NCBI RefSeq assembly: GCF_000283155.1
Contig: NW_004454229.1
Coordinates: 7,392,148 to 7,456,147 of the forward strand
Direction of reading: 5' to 3'
From: Ceratotherium simum simum
Taxonomy: Eukaryota; Chordata; Mammalia; Perissodactyla; Rhinocerotidae
Length of the DNA: 64,000 bases
A program made the position numbers and the translations under genes. Shown here one piece after another: positions 45,591 to 56,780 of this stretch (the stretch's first letter is position 1; the number at the start of each line of letters is the position of its first letter). The notes beneath the pieces were generated by a model. It saw nothing but the letters and a program-made list of their open reading frames with translations, was not told where the DNA came from and did not search any database.

Positions 45591-47279
45591 AACTGAGTCT
45601 GTGTGGTTGCAAAATGGGTGCTCTTACACCATTGTCCCCATCACTAGTGTGGCTCACGCCTCACATTGTGCCTGTAATCAGCTGCCTACACATAGATTCC
45701 CTGGGTCTTCATTCTGTGAGCTGCTGGCCACTGTGCCTAAGCCTGAGGCTGCCCTGGACTCATTGGGTTTGATCTGCTACCTCCCTCTTCCTACGGCTCA
45801 GTAGGTCTTGGACCTAGGATCCAGACAGACTTGAGTGATGACCTCTCTAAGCCTCATTGTCCTCATTTGTAGAAAAAGGGGAACAGCACGAGATTATGAT
45901 GTTAAGGTACCCAGGGCGCTGCCTGGCGCAAGGTAGGATATCTTCCCTTTCCTTCCTCTTCTCCTGACCCAGGTGCTTAGGGTGACCGACTCTGGAAAGG
46001 CAGCCCTTTCAGAGTAAGAAGTAAGGAGACTGGGAAGGGAAAGAGAGCGGAGAGTGATGCCCTCAGGGACATACACACAGCGGCCAGCCAGCCAGCGCGC
46101 CCTTTCCCACGAGGGACGCCCATCTAAAATATGTTTGTTTCCTGGGTCCCCTTGAGGGTGGGGGTGGAAGCAGGGAGCACATGGGGTTATGGGGGAAGGA
46201 TGTTGTTTTTCAACGGACAAGAGCGACTCCATTTCCGATTCTCACAGGCGACCTGAATGCCCGTCACATCAGGCAGGGAGAGCTGCCCAGATCTGACACT
46301 AACTCCTTGTAGCAGTGGCTGGCAGGCCCAGGGGCGAGAGCGGACGCCTGCGGGCGGCGGAGGCTGAATGAATTTAGTTAGTGCCTGTGAATGAGGCGGG
46401 ATTGGCAGCCCTTGAGACAAACTCTGCCTTTGTTCCTGACCTGGACCTCCCAGACAAGGGCAGTGCCAGCTTTCTTCGCTCCATCCTGTCCACATTCTCT
46501 GGCCCAGCTCAGCTGTGAGGAGAGGCACAGAGGCCCCCATGTTTTAAGCCCTAAAAAGAATCAGTCAATTTGTGTCCCTGAGACCTACAAGCAGCCTGCA
46601 GCCTGCGCGGCTGGAGCTGTAGAGCTGAGAGTTGCGAAGAGAGCAGTTTTCAAACGTTTTTGACTGTAGCCTGTAGTGAGGAATAAATTTTGCATCATGA
46701 CCCAGTGACACTCACAGACAGATTCATGTGCACTCTTATGCATAATTTAAACATTTGCAAAAGGAAATAAAATAGACTAGACAGTATGAGTCCAATAAAG
46801 ATAAATAATGTTCTGTGAAACTTTTGTTTCTGTGCGTGTGCGTGCACACGGGTGTGTGTTGGGTCATGATATAAGTTGTATTTCTGACTGTGGATTGTGG
46901 TAAAAAAGATTGGGAAACACTTGTCTAGATCACTGTTTCCCCAACTATGTATTAAATCTCCAGCTTGGAGAGTGACGAAACGTGTTAGTGTATTAAAGGC
47001 GCTGAAACATCCAGCAGTTAAGAAATCTGGTGACCTTTGCTGATTGAGTGTGTGGCCTTGGATTTGGGGGAAAGGGGTTCCCCCAAATGCTTATACACTG
47101 TCTCATGGAACCAATATTTCACAGAAGACAGACCTGGAAGGAATTTGAAAAGACCACTTGAATGTCCCCAGGGGTTTCCGTCACATCATAAGAGGAGGCC
47201 TGTTTCGACAAGAACTGAATTTGCCATATCGCTGGTTGTTATGTAAGATTTTGTTTGAAAAAGTTCCCCTGCTAAGGAT
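45591..47279. other. Intergenic sequence with MIR trace
   Basis: 45800-45935 is a weak plus-strand MIR (GATGACCTCTCTAAGCCTCA, TTGTCCTCATTTGTAGAAAA, GCGCTGCCTGGCGCAAGGTA). 46620-46930 has phrases of an unnamed old repeat (TTCAAACGTTTTTGACTGTAG, GATTGGGAAACACTTGTCTA). No coding exon was found. Confidence 0.45.
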
Positions 47280-47440
47280 GTTTGAAAACTACAAGTCTAG
47301 TCCAGCTCTCTCCTGTTATCATTGGGGAAACTGAGGCCCAAAGAAGGGAAGTGGCTGGCCCAAGGTTACCCAGTGAGATCGTGTTAGAGCTGGGACTCAG
47401 TTTTGCTGAGTTCTTAACTGTAACCACCTGACCCCAACTC
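47280..47440 (-). repeat. MIR SINE
   Basis: Reverse MIR: TTGGGGAAACTGAGGCCCAA, AGTGGCTGGCCCAAGGTTAC, GAGATCGTGTTAGAGCTGGG. Confidence 0.82.
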
Positions 47441-47479
47441 CGGGTCAGATAAACACCGAGGTGCTGGGGGCCTAGGCGT

Positions 47480-47640
47480 TCTGGGGTGGGCATCAGAGGT
47501 CCTGGCCTTGTCCCTTGTCCCCTGCTCTGTTGCTGACCTTTTGAGAACAGTTTGACTTCTCTGTTTTTGAGCTTTCTCATCTGTAAGAATGTAAATAAGG
47601 GTATTACCTTAGAAATGATATAATCTATGACACTTCTTTG
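47480..47640 (+). repeat. MIR/THER-class SINE
   Basis: Forward: CTGTTGCTGACCTTTTGAGA, GAGCTTTCTCATCTGTAAGA, ATGTAAATAAGGGTATTACC. It lies 40 bases from an oppositely oriented MIR. Confidence 0.65.
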
Positions 47641-48783
47641 AAAAGGTAGATATTGTGTAATAAATATAAGAAAGTTATTTCTTTTTTATAAGCCTTAGAA
47701 AGGAGATCCTTTAGTTCCAACCAGGGAGCTACCAACCCTACTGCATTGTAATTTAATGAAAACTTTTTCTTGTTGTCCAATTCTAAGAAAAGTTGCTAAT
47801 TGCCGTATCTAAAAAAAAAAAAAGTTAGAGTGTTTAGGAATTTCTCTTTTTTCCAACTAAAACCCTATTATTGTTTTCCCGGAAGTGACTTTGCCTAGAT
47901 TGTATTCAAAGCAACGAAGAATGTCTAGTCCTCATCCACAGAGGTTTAAAGTCAAGTTTTACATCTAACAGCGTCCGTATAGTCCTGCTTGTTCAGCTTC
48001 TGATGGATGGACAAATGCTGGAATGGTGTGTGACTGCTCGTACCTCCAGATCCACTCTCCACCCCCTGCCACACTGCTCCTCGACCCCAGACACTAACTT
48101 CTAGGGACTCTCTCAATGGCTTCTTTGCCTTTCGGTTGGCCAAAAGAGAAGCATTGGCGGGAGCTCAGAGGGTGGAGGAGAGTGAGTTTGGGGTCTTTGT
48201 TCCCTTGGCTGCCTCCCTTTCCTGAGGGCTGCAGCTCCCTGGCAGGCAGCCCTTCTCGCCGACCTGCTTTGCCTCTAGGGTTTGTTAACCACTCCCCCTC
48301 CGGCTTTGGTCTGGGCGTAAACGTTCCTGTAGATACAGATCCACTGTGGCTTGTGGTTTCACCACACTCTGATTACACTTTTGTAATTCCTTTATTCACT
48401 CTCTCCGAGTTACCCAGTTTGAGTGAGACATCTGTTTTCTGCTGGTACCTTGACTTATGTGCTGTTTCATATATATTTTCTCATAATATTGCATATTTTC
48501 TTGCCTTTTTTCCATTTAGTGTCATGACACTTGTTAAAGTACAGAAGACTCACATTTTTTTTTCTTTTGCATCCCTTGTGTTGAGGGGCAGCAAGCAGGA
48601 CTTCATCACCCTAGGCTGCTTTAGAAAGCACTCATGCCAGAGCCCCACTGGGGGATTCTGATCACGGGGTCTGGGTGGGAACCCTCCTTACGTGACCAGG
48701 AACTCCACACAGGAACCACTGATGTGGGGAAGGAGGTCTGGCTCTGCAATTTGTGTCTGGGCCTCCGTGCCCCAACTGTCACT
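47641..48783. other. Intergenic sequence with an unnamed old repeat
   Basis: 48110-48470 (TTGGCCAAAAGAGAAGCATT, AGGGCTGCAGCTCCCTGGCA, AGTTACCCAGTTTGAGTGAG) appears to belong to an old dispersed family related to 59480-59790. The plus frame open through it (48116-48661) is not a gene. Confidence 0.4.
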
Positions 48784-48862
48784 TGTGTGTGTGTGTGTGT
48801 ATGCCTGTGTATGTGTGTGTGTGTATGCGTGTTTGTATGTGTATATGGAGTGTGTGTGTGTA
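48784..48862. repeat. Compound (TG)n microsatellite
   Basis: Interrupted TG runs with TATG and CG variants. Interruptions suggest lower mutability than the pure AC array at 17649. Confidence 0.95.
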
Positions 48863-49424
48863 TCCTCAGCTCTCTCCTCTGGATCTTACATTGCTGTCCC
48901 TACTGCTGATCCCAGCGTGAGAACTTTGGTTCTGACCGCAGGCACCACTGCCCTCTTGTGGACATGGGCACAGCTGTGACCATGGCTGAAGTGTCACTTT
49001 ATGGCCCCAGTAGCATGTTCCTTGTCACTTACTGTCAGAACTGAATGGGGCTTCAAGAGGGAGTTTAGTCAAGTGTAGGACAGGCTGCATTTAATCATCC
49101 TCAGAAGATAGCCATCTCTTTGTCTGGAACAGCCTCCTCCTAGTTCCTGTGCGTTCTTATTTTAAGAGTTCGTTAATCTGGTTAGAATTAGCTCTTCATG
49201 ATGAGGAGATGGAGTGGATTAATTGCTTTGCAGAATAACCATGATTAAAAATAAGGCAGAGCATTTCAGAAAAAATCAAAAAGACCACAAATTAGCCCCT
49301 GGGAGGCAGAACCAGCTGAGCAGAGTGGCTGGGGCCTGTGGACAAGAGAGCAAAGTTTGTGCATTCAGCTGAGCTGCTGAGAATGCCCCACTGCCCTCCT
49401 CCCAGATGCCCTTCCCAAACCTCT
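48863..49424. other. Intergenic sequence, nothing recognised
   Basis: No exon or nameable repeat. Confidence 0.45.
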
Positions 49425-49550
49425 TCTTTTTTTCCTTTTTTTAAAAATGGAGATAACAGTGGTCTATAACATTGTATAAGTTTCAGGTGTACAATATTAT
49501 AATTTGACTTCTGTATAGACCACAGTGTGCTCACTACCAAAAATTTATTT
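49425..49550 (-). mobile_element. L1 3' end, sense segment of a second rearranged insertion
   Basis: T-rich start (poly(A) in reverse), then GTATAAGTTTCAGGTGTACA and CTTCTGTATAGACCACAGTG, the reverse complement of the same L1 end seen at 9270-9345. Confidence 0.82.
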
Positions 49551-49650
49551 CTTTGAAGAATGTGAAAACACAAATCCAAAAAGATATCTGCATCCCTATG
49601 TTAATTGCAGCACTATTCACAATAGCCAAGACATGGAAACAACTTAGACC
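49551..49650 (+). mobile_element. L1 3' region, inverted segment of the same insertion
   Basis: ACAAATCCAAAAAGATATCT, GCAGCACTATTCACAATAGC, CAAGACATGGAAACAACTTA are L1 sequence that normally lies upstream of the 49425-49550 part, here on the opposite strand. Confidence 0.82.
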
Positions 49651-50644
49651 TCCTCTAACCTGCCACCTCCTGGACATTCCTCCTCTGGCTTCAGTCTCCT
49701 CTTGTCCCGTTTCTCGAGCCTTCTCTCAGTCCCTTCCTTTGAGCGCCCTCCTGGCTTCTGCTTCCTACCACACACCCACTCCTCTGTCCCCTTTCATTCA
49801 ACGGGCTCTCACTGGCCCTTTCACAAAGATGGTAGCAATGTGTTCACTGTTTTTCATCACTGTATGTGGTATATTGTGCATCAATTATTAGCATATCTTA
49901 TATCATATTATTGTTAGGGCTGATGTAAGAGGAAGAGTACTGTGCATTAATTATCAGTGTATTTTATATTATATAATTTTTATTATTTTTGTTAGGGAAG
50001 ATATAAGAAAAAAGGATAAATGTGTTCCTAATAAGTGGATGTAATTTTGACCATTTAAATTTACATTAAACAAATTTTTGTGCCATATTTGGAGAACTTT
50101 TAATGGTGATGTTGCGTTACCCATGATCTCTACTACCACCCACGTTCTGGCTCTATCTGGGTTAATACGAGTCCATTTCCGCATTCAATAGTGGTTTTTC
50201 CTGAGCATCTACTCTGTGCCAGGCACTGTTCCAGGTTCTGGAGAGACAGCAAGGAACAAAACCATCTCTTTTCTCATAAAGCTCAGATTCTGATGGGAGG
50301 TGAATGTATACATTTCCATATACAGTCTGATGGACTGGGTCTTCCTTTATTTGCCTCAACTGTTCCTTCTTGAGTTTTGGAATCAGGAACAAGCCCCCAA
50401 GCTCCTTTTCTTCCACCATTTCCAACATGTGATCTCTTTTGGATCAATTTTTGGGAATACTTTGCTGTTTATTGGCAAAGTCTAATGACTGAGTTCAATT
50501 AACCACGCACAATCTGGTAACTTCAGTAGTTGAAGTCACAGTAAGAAGAGGAGGGAAGAGAAGCCACTGTCCAGGGTTGAACTAGTTCTCACAGGGCCGC
50601 TGGCTCTTGTGCAAAGGTGTGAGTGTAAGTCACACTGCCTCAGG
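49651..50644. other. Intergenic sequence with an old LINE trace
   Basis: 50185-50310 (CCTGAGCATCTACTCTGTGC, CAGGCACTGTTCCAGGTTCT) is an ancient LINE 3' region. The rest was not recognised. Confidence 0.45.
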
Positions 50645-50948
50645 GCAGTATAGCATGGTGGTCCACAGCTGGGCCTCCGGAGACGGACCTGGGTCCAAAT
50701 GCTGCTTTTACCCGTATATATCCGTGTGGCTTTGGTCAGATCACTTAACCTTTCTGAGGCTCGTTCAGCCACCCCCCAGCCCAGCCCCCACCCCTACCTC
50801 CCATAAAATGAGGAAAGTGACAATGATCACCTAAGAGGCTCGGAGTAATCATTAAATGAGATTCTATATGTGTACATGTGTGTATAGAGAGTGTTTAGTA
50901 CGGTGAGTGCCTGGCACGAACCTCAATAAACGGTAGCTGTTATTACTA
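50645..50948 (+). repeat. MIR SINE with a C-rich interruption
   Basis: Forward MIR: GGACCTGGGTCCAAATGCTG, TTTGGTCAGATCACTTAACC, CATAAAATGAGGAAAGTGAC, TGAGTGCCTGGCACGAACCT, CAATAAACGGTAGCTGTTAT. A C-rich stretch (about 50770-50800) is inserted in the core. Confidence 0.85.
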
Positions 50949-50974
50949 GTATGATTTAGTGTTTCTTCCTCTCC

Positions 50975-51385
50975 TCCAGCTTTATTGAGGTAGAACTGGC
51001 AAAAAAAATTGTATCTATTTAAGGTGTACAACATGATGTTTTAGTACACGTATACATTGTGAAATGATTACTACAATCAAGCTAATTAACATATCCATCA
51101 CCTCACGTAGTTACCATTTTTTTTGTGTGTGGTGAGAACATTTAACATCTACTCTCTTGGCAAGTTTCAAGTATAGAATTCAGTATTATTAACTATAGTC
51201 ACCATGCTGTACACTAGGTCTCCAGAACTTAGCCATATTATAACTGAAAGTTTGTACCCTATGATCAGCATTTCCTCCTTCTCCCCTCCCCCAGCCCATG
51301 GTAACCACCATCCCACTGTTACTATGAGTTTGACTGTTTTAGATTCCACATATAAGTGAGATCATGCAGTATTTGTTAGTGTTTC
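50975..51385 (-). mobile_element. L1 3' UTR fragment
   Basis: Reverse L1: CAGCTTTATTGAGGTAGAAC, TTTAAGGTGTACAACATGAT, TAACTATAGTCACCATGCTG, GATTCCACATATAAGTGAGA. Confidence 0.88.
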
Positions 51386-51739
51386 TTAGTTTTCATATAT
51401 TACAGGGACTTCTTGATTAATTTTACTGTAATCAGAGAACATATTCTGTATAGTTTGATGAGTGCTGAGACACGGGAAATACAGATCAGTACTGGTGCAG
51501 ATAGCAGGGACACTTGAGAGTCTAGCAGGCTGCCTGGAGGAGGAGAGACTTATAAACATAAAACTGAAGGATGAGTAGGATACAGCTAGAGAAGGGTGTA
51601 TGTATGCACATGTGTGTGCCAGGGAGGAGTGGCTGAAGGATCTCAGGAGACCCTTAGGACAGAGGGAAGCCCAGGAACTTGAGGAGCACGGCAAAGTTTA
51701 GTGGATCTGCTTCATGAAGACATGGATATGCAAAGCTGA
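51386..51739. other. Probable old LINE fragment
   Basis: TAAAACTGAAGGATGAGTAG and GGCTGAAGGATCTCAGGAGA vaguely resemble the old LINE 3'-UTR class. Low certainty. Confidence 0.3.
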
Positions 51740-51890
51740 AAGGTATGCTGTGATGGTTAAGCTTGTTGGTGTCAGACTCGGGTTTGAATCCTCTCTTGCC
51801 TCTTAATAGTCCTACCTTAGGTGAGACACTAACTTTCTTTAAGTCTCAGTGTCTTCCTCTACACATCGGGGATAAAAACCCCTGCCTGGC
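51740..51890 (+). repeat. MIR SINE
   Basis: Forward MIR, box region preserved: GTGATGGTTAAGCTTGTTGG, AGACTCGGGTTTGAATCCTC, TCAGTGTCTTCCTCTACACA. Confidence 0.8.
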
Positions 51891-52489
51891 AGTGGACGTG
51901 GAGCTGTCTGGGTGAGACACATCAGCTACAACCAAGCAATGAGCAAAAGGCAGGGGCAGGGCTCCGTTAGTGGGAGTGGTTTCAATTGCTGAGTGTGAGC
52001 TTTCACAATGTCACCTTGGGCCTCTGGCCCACACAGGGACTCTGGGTTCATGCTGCCTCCACAGAGCACCCAGGAGGCAGCAGGTGAAAAGGACAAGAAT
52101 AGCCAGGAACCCTGACCGGAAGGAGCCTGTGAGCACAGGCGGTGGCTGAGGCAGAGCCGAGCAGGCTGGTGAGTGCTGAGAAGGCGTGGACACAGAGCAC
52201 CCGGCCTGGGAGATTAGGACCCTCCTCCCAGCTCTGCATAGGCTTCATCCAATGAGCCTGGCTTCCTGGGCCTCAGTTTCCTTAAATGAAAAAGGCAGAG
52301 GGAGTTTGCAGGCAAACTGGATTTCTGCCCACCCCTCCAGGAGGACTAGATTGAGAGGAATTCAGAAGCTTTGTCCAGATTCAGTAGGAAAGTGTTCAGA
52401 TCGATCAAAGGTGTCTGCCCTGAGTGACAGGGAAGTGGTGGTGTGTGGGCCATGCATGTTCAATCCCTGGAACTTGCTAGGAACCCCCA
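51891..52489. other. Intergenic sequence, nothing recognised
   Basis: G+C-richer unique-looking DNA; a short MIR-like piece (GGCTTCCTGGGCCTCAGTTTC at 52259) is possible. Confidence 0.4.
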
Positions 52490-52690
52490 ATACTTGCTGT
52501 GTGCTTATTTTGTACCAGACAGCATACTAAATGCTTTAGGTGAATTATATCATTTAACTCGCTTAACAACCCTCTAAGGCAAGGACTGTTATTATCCTCA
52601 TTTTACCGATGAGGCATCTGGCACAGAGAGGTTAAGTACTTTGCCCTGCGTAACACAGTTGTTAGTTGTGGCCAAGGTCTCTTCCAGCTG
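52490..52690 (-). repeat. MIR SINE
   Basis: Reverse MIR, nearly full length: ATTATATCATTTAACTCGCT, TATCCTCATTTTACCGATGA, GGCACAGAGAGGTTAAGTAC, TAACACAGTTGTTAGTTGTG. Confidence 0.87.
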
Positions 52691-53309
52691 GTAGTCTATC
52701 CCGACTGGAAGCTCTTTGACAGGAGGAGCTTTATCGTATTTACTTTTGAATCCCCAGGGCCTAGCAGGCTTTCAGACCGTATTTATGGCTTTCCTGAACT
52801 CAGTGGTTCTGGCAGAACATACCATCACTCGGGACATTAACAAGCGTCTCCTGCCCGGGCCCAGCCTCACATCCCTGTGTCTCTGAGGTTGGGGCCTGGG
52901 CGTGTGCGCCTCGCAGTCTGGAGGCCCAGCACAGCTGAGAGCCATGGGGCTAAGTACACTCATTCTTGGGCAAACTGCTAGCCCTTCTTCCCTCTTCCCA
53001 CTTCTTGGCACTGGGGGGTGCTGTTGGATAGTCTAGAAAGGAGAATTTCTATCAGCCCAGGAATGGCATTTCTTTCTGCTTTCGGATTTATTTTGTGTAT
53101 TTCCTCTCAAGAACTTGGTGGAGAGCTTGCCGAGATGGACGTGACCTGAACTAGCCTTTCTGTGGCTCTTTCGAATGTTAACCATGACGTTTAAGCAGGC
53201 AGGTGTACGAAGTTTCCGGGGAGTCTGCCATTTCATTTTGTGTTCAGCCTTCCTTCAGGAGCAGTTAGTCTGTGTGCAGGAAGAAGAGGTTTGCAAGGAA
53301 TCACGTGAG
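52691..53309. other. Intergenic sequence, L2-tail trace
   Basis: 52700-52790 (GACTGGAAGCTCTTTGACAG, TGAATCCCCAGGGCCTAGCA) is probably an L2 3' end. The rest was not recognised. Confidence 0.5.
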
Positions 53310-53825
53310 GTGTGGCAGGCTGAACAATGGGTCCCTGAAGGTGTCCACACCCTAATCCCCAGAACCTGTGACCAGGTTGCCTTACATTGCAAAGGGGCCT
53401 TGGCAGATGTGATTAAGTTAATGATCTTGAGATAAGGAGATTATCCTGGATTATCCTAGTGGACCCAGTGTAATCACAAGCGTCCTCAAAAACTGGAGGA
53501 GGGAGCAGAAGGTTAGATCAGAGAAGGAGATGTGAGGATGGAAGCAGGAGGCAGAGTCAGAGAGAGATTCAAAGATGCTACGCTGCTGGCTTTGAAGAGG
53601 GAGGAAGGAGCACAAGTCACGGGATGAAGACAGCCTGCAGATGCTGGAAACGGGTTTCCCTCTAGAGTTCCAAAAGGAACTCAGCCCTGCTGACACCTTG
53701 ATTTTAGCCTGCTGAAACCCATTTCAGACTTCTGACCTTCAGGTCTGCAAGATAATAAATTTATGTTGTTTTAACCTCTAAGTTTGTAGCAATTTGTTAC
53801 AGCAGCAATGTGAAACCAATGCATG
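53310..53825 (+). mobile_element. Solo LTR, MLT1/MaLR-like
   Basis: Starts near TGTGGCAGGCTGAACAATGG and contains TGGCAGATGTGATTAAGTTA, TGCTGACACCTTGATTTTAG, AAGATAATAAATTTATGTTG and the end TGTTACAGCAGCAATGTGAA, in the order known for mammalian apparent LTR retrotransposons. No internal (gag/pol) sequence accompanies it. Confidence 0.7.
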
Positions 53826-53849
53826 AAGAATACCTGAAATACTCCTATG

Positions 53850-54250
53850 GCAGACACTATTGCTTGGCTACCTCATGGCCCTTCCTAACCCCCTCCTCCC
53901 TTGCCTTCTTCCCAGGTACTCAGATTCTCAGCCTCCTTTGTACTCAGTGATGATCACGTGGCCCAATGAGTCAGAAGGAAAAGTCAGCTGGGGAAAGATT
54001 CTCTCTCCCTGATGAAAGGAGATAAGTACTCAACAAGAGCTCTCTCTCAGCTGCCCCCTTGATTTCTTACTTTGGAAACACTGTGAGAATGTGATGTCTA
54101 GAGCTGTAGCAGCCATCTTGGGACCACGAGGTGAAAGTCCACGCATCACACCCTCGAGTGTCCTTAGGATTCGAAACCACTGTTAGGTCAGTCCAACAGC
54201 TACACTTCACCTTCCAAAATACATCTTCAATTACTCTTTCAGGAGCCACA
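53850..54250. repeat. Unclassified interspersed repeat
   Basis: GATGATCACGTGGCCCAATG, CCCTGATGAAAGGAGATAAG, TGATGTCTAGAGCTGTAGCA, GCAGCCATCTTGGGACCACG occur in a high-copy old mammalian repeat whose name I cannot recall. It immediately follows the MLT1-like LTR. Confidence 0.5.
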
Positions 54251-54549
54251 CAATTTCCTCCAGAGAATCATATAAAATCAATAAATACTTATTGAATGTC
54301 CCCGGCTCCAGACTAAGCACTGGGACAAAGATCTGAATTAAGCAGTCCTGTTCTGGAGGAGTTCACAGTCTGTATTAATCTGATTTTCATTGGTTGCAAG
54401 TGCCAGAAATCCAACTTGATAGGGTGCTGTGAGAATTGAATGAAATGAGAAGTCAATCTAAGGTAAACCAGCATGGTGCGTAGTAAATGCCTGTGTGCTA
54501 CGATTATTAGAGGACTTTCCGTTTAGAAAGCTCTTACACGGGTTTTTAT

Positions 54550-54748
54550 TTATTTATTTATTTATTTTTTCCCCCAAAGCCCCAGTAGATAGTTGTATGT
54601 CATAGTTGCACATCCTTCTAGTTGCTGTATGTGGGAGGCGGCCTCAGCATGGCCGGAGAAGCGGTATGTCGGTGTGTGCCTGGGATCTGAACCCGGGCTG
54701 CCAGCAGCGGAGCGCGCGCACTTAACCGCTAAGCCACGGGCCGGCCCA
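54550..54748 (-). mobile_element. ERE SINE, type B body
   Basis: Reverse ERE: (TTTA)n tail, CCCCAAAGCCCCAGTAGATA, ATAGTTGCACATCCTTCTAG, then the head ending ACGGGCCGGCCCA. GGTTTTTATT at 54541 and GGTTTTTCATT at 54749 form the probable duplication. Confidence 0.95.
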
Positions 54749-54809
54749 GGTTTTTCATTTCAATTTTCATCTTCACAAAGATCCTGAAAATAAGAATAAT
54801 AAAATTGTT

Positions 54810-55116
54810 TTTCTTTTTTTGTTTTGGTGAGGAAGATCAGCCCTGAGCTAACATCCATGCTAATCCTCCTCTTTTTGCTGAGGAAGACCGGCTCTGCGCT
54901 AACATCTATCACCAATCCTCCTCCATTTTTTCCCCCAAAGCCCCAGTAGATCGTTGTATGTCATAGTTGCACATCCTTCTAGTTGCTGTATGTGGGAAGC
55001 GGCCTCAGCATGGCTGGAGAAGCGGTGCTTTGGTGCGCGCCCGGGATCAGTATCGAACCTGGGCCGCCAGTAGAGGAGCGTGCGCACTTAACTGATAAGC
55101 CACTGGGCCGGCCCCG
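54810..55116 (-). mobile_element. ERE SINE with both body types (composite, 307 bases)
   Basis: Reverse ERE longer than the others. Read 5' to 3' on the minus strand it has the tRNA-like head, then the type B body (AGTTGCACATCCTTCTAG in reverse, CCCCAAAGCCCCAGTAGATC in reverse), and then a type A body with two GATGTTAGCTCAGGGC-like units. The 17-base duplication AGAATAATAAAATTGTT at 54793-54809 and 55117-55133 is perfect and encloses the whole unit, so it arrived as one insertion. Confidence 0.94.
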
Positions 55117-55133
55117 AGAATAATAAAATTGTT

Positions 55134-55479
55134 ACTCTCACTTTAGAGATGAGGAAACAGGGACCTGGATTCCGTGTCACTGTCTCAGTGGCACCGAAAG
55201 CCCACAGTGGGGCGGTGACCAGGCCCCAGTTTTCTCCATTTCTCTTTGGTGCTTTTCTCCCTTGTAGGTCACCCAATTTCAAAACTGGTAAAAATCCTCG
55301 GAAATTATCCAGCTCAGGGATGGCAGATGGGTTTTATTCACTTCACGCGCCAGCTCTGGCCTGCTGGTAGCAATCACCAGAAGCCCTGTATTGTGTCCTA
55401 CTAACTGGGAAAGGGCACTGTGATTGATTAGTAATGTCTGCATGGGCTTTGGGGGGCCAGTGTGTGTGGCATATACCTC
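55134..55479. other. Intergenic sequence, nothing recognised
   Basis: No exon or nameable repeat; the first 60 bases may be the tail of a MIR cut by the ERE (TTTAGAGATGAGGAAACAGG). Confidence 0.45.
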
Positions 55480-55580
55480 GTCTAATCCAACTCTCTCATT
55501 TAACCAACAAAGAAAAGAACCCCAGAGAGAGGAAGTGCCTTACTCAAGGTTACACAAGGAGCTAGGGGCAGAACTGGGAC
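55480..55580 (-). repeat. MIR SINE fragment
   Basis: Reverse: CCCCAGAGAGAGGAAGTGCC, TTACTCAAGGTTACACAAGG, AGCTAGGGGCAGAACTGGGA. Confidence 0.72.
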
Positions 55581-56599
55581 TAACGATTTTTCTCACTTAC
55601 AGTTCAGCTCCCAGCACTGCTGATCAGACTTAACTATTTAAACGTCCTCTTCCTTACCTCAGCAGGATTTCTACTGTTTAAATGGAAATTTAAACAGCCT
55701 AGAACATTAAAGACCATAGATTCTAATCCCAGCCATGATGCTGTGTAGCATTAAACAAGTTCATAATCTTTTTGTGCTGACAGACAAATCTGCTTCCCCT
55801 GGATTTCTTCCCCACTCAAAGAAACTGGACAGTTCAAGCGTTATGAACTAGATGTTTCCTAAGAAATGTCAGCCAAGAAGATTAAAGTGAAAGAAACACC
55901 GTGGCCCAGAATACATAGAGCTCTTGATGGGTGACTAGAGTTGGTAAGCTGGACTCTCGGTGTGTTTCAAGGCTGTAAGCCGGAGAAGAAAGAAGAATGG
56001 CTAGATTTGCACTTTGCAAGAAATAAAACAAAAGAAGCAATCCTTTTACCTCTCAGATTACAGAACTCTGGCTTGGTTTTTTACATGTGACAGGGCATTC
56101 AAAAGAAGCCCATTTTCCACGGGCGTTTGGCCTCCTGTGGTTCAGGCTGGGTTGCTCTCAGGTTTTCAAGTAATTATGAGCTCCGGGCCCTCTGGGTTTG
56201 GAGGGAGAGCAGGGACCTAGGCTGATACAGGGACTCTGGCTGGCTCTTTAGGGCAACCGTGGTGTCCTCAGGTCCTGAGATGTACGAACGGTTTGTAAAC
56301 TGTAAAGCCCCTTGCAAATGAGAAGTAGAACTTCCATTGTCTGAACAACAACATAAATTAAACATAAATTATGTCTTCACTTTTCAGAGAGGAGCCTGGG
56401 GGAAGAATAGGGAGTCCATGGAAATTCTGCTTATCAGTGACAGCGAATTGGAGTGGCCTGGGTAATTGAATCAGTACGCTGGATTTTCCAGCGGAAACGT
56501 TATAGACCATAAATGCAGAACCAGATCATAAAAAAATAAGTTTTTATGGTTTAGTATTACTATTGCCCTAAAAGTTAATAGTTTTTTTTTTTTTAACAC
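55581..56599. other. Intergenic sequence, nothing recognised
   Basis: Unique-looking DNA; no exon supported. Confidence 0.45.
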
Positions 56600-56780
56600 T
56601 CCATGGCATTTCAGAGTTTACAAAGTCCTTTCGCATATATCATCCTGTTGACTTTCCACAAGCAGAAAGGAGTATTCACCCTATTTTAGAGAAGAGGAAT
56701 GGAAGCCCAGAGGGGCTGAGCAGTGGGGGGAAGGTCAGGTGGCAAATCACTGGAGAGGCTGGGATTTGAACTGGGGTCTC
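56600..56780 (-). repeat. MIR SINE
   Basis: Reverse: ATTTTAGAGAAGAGGAATGG, AAGCCCAGAGGGGCTGAGCA, CTGGGATTTGAACTGGGGTC. Confidence 0.72.

Noticed and set aside
48116..48661. 181-codon open frame on the plus strand
   Set aside because: It overlaps an old dispersed repeat and has no recognisable protein features beyond chance hydrophobic stretches.
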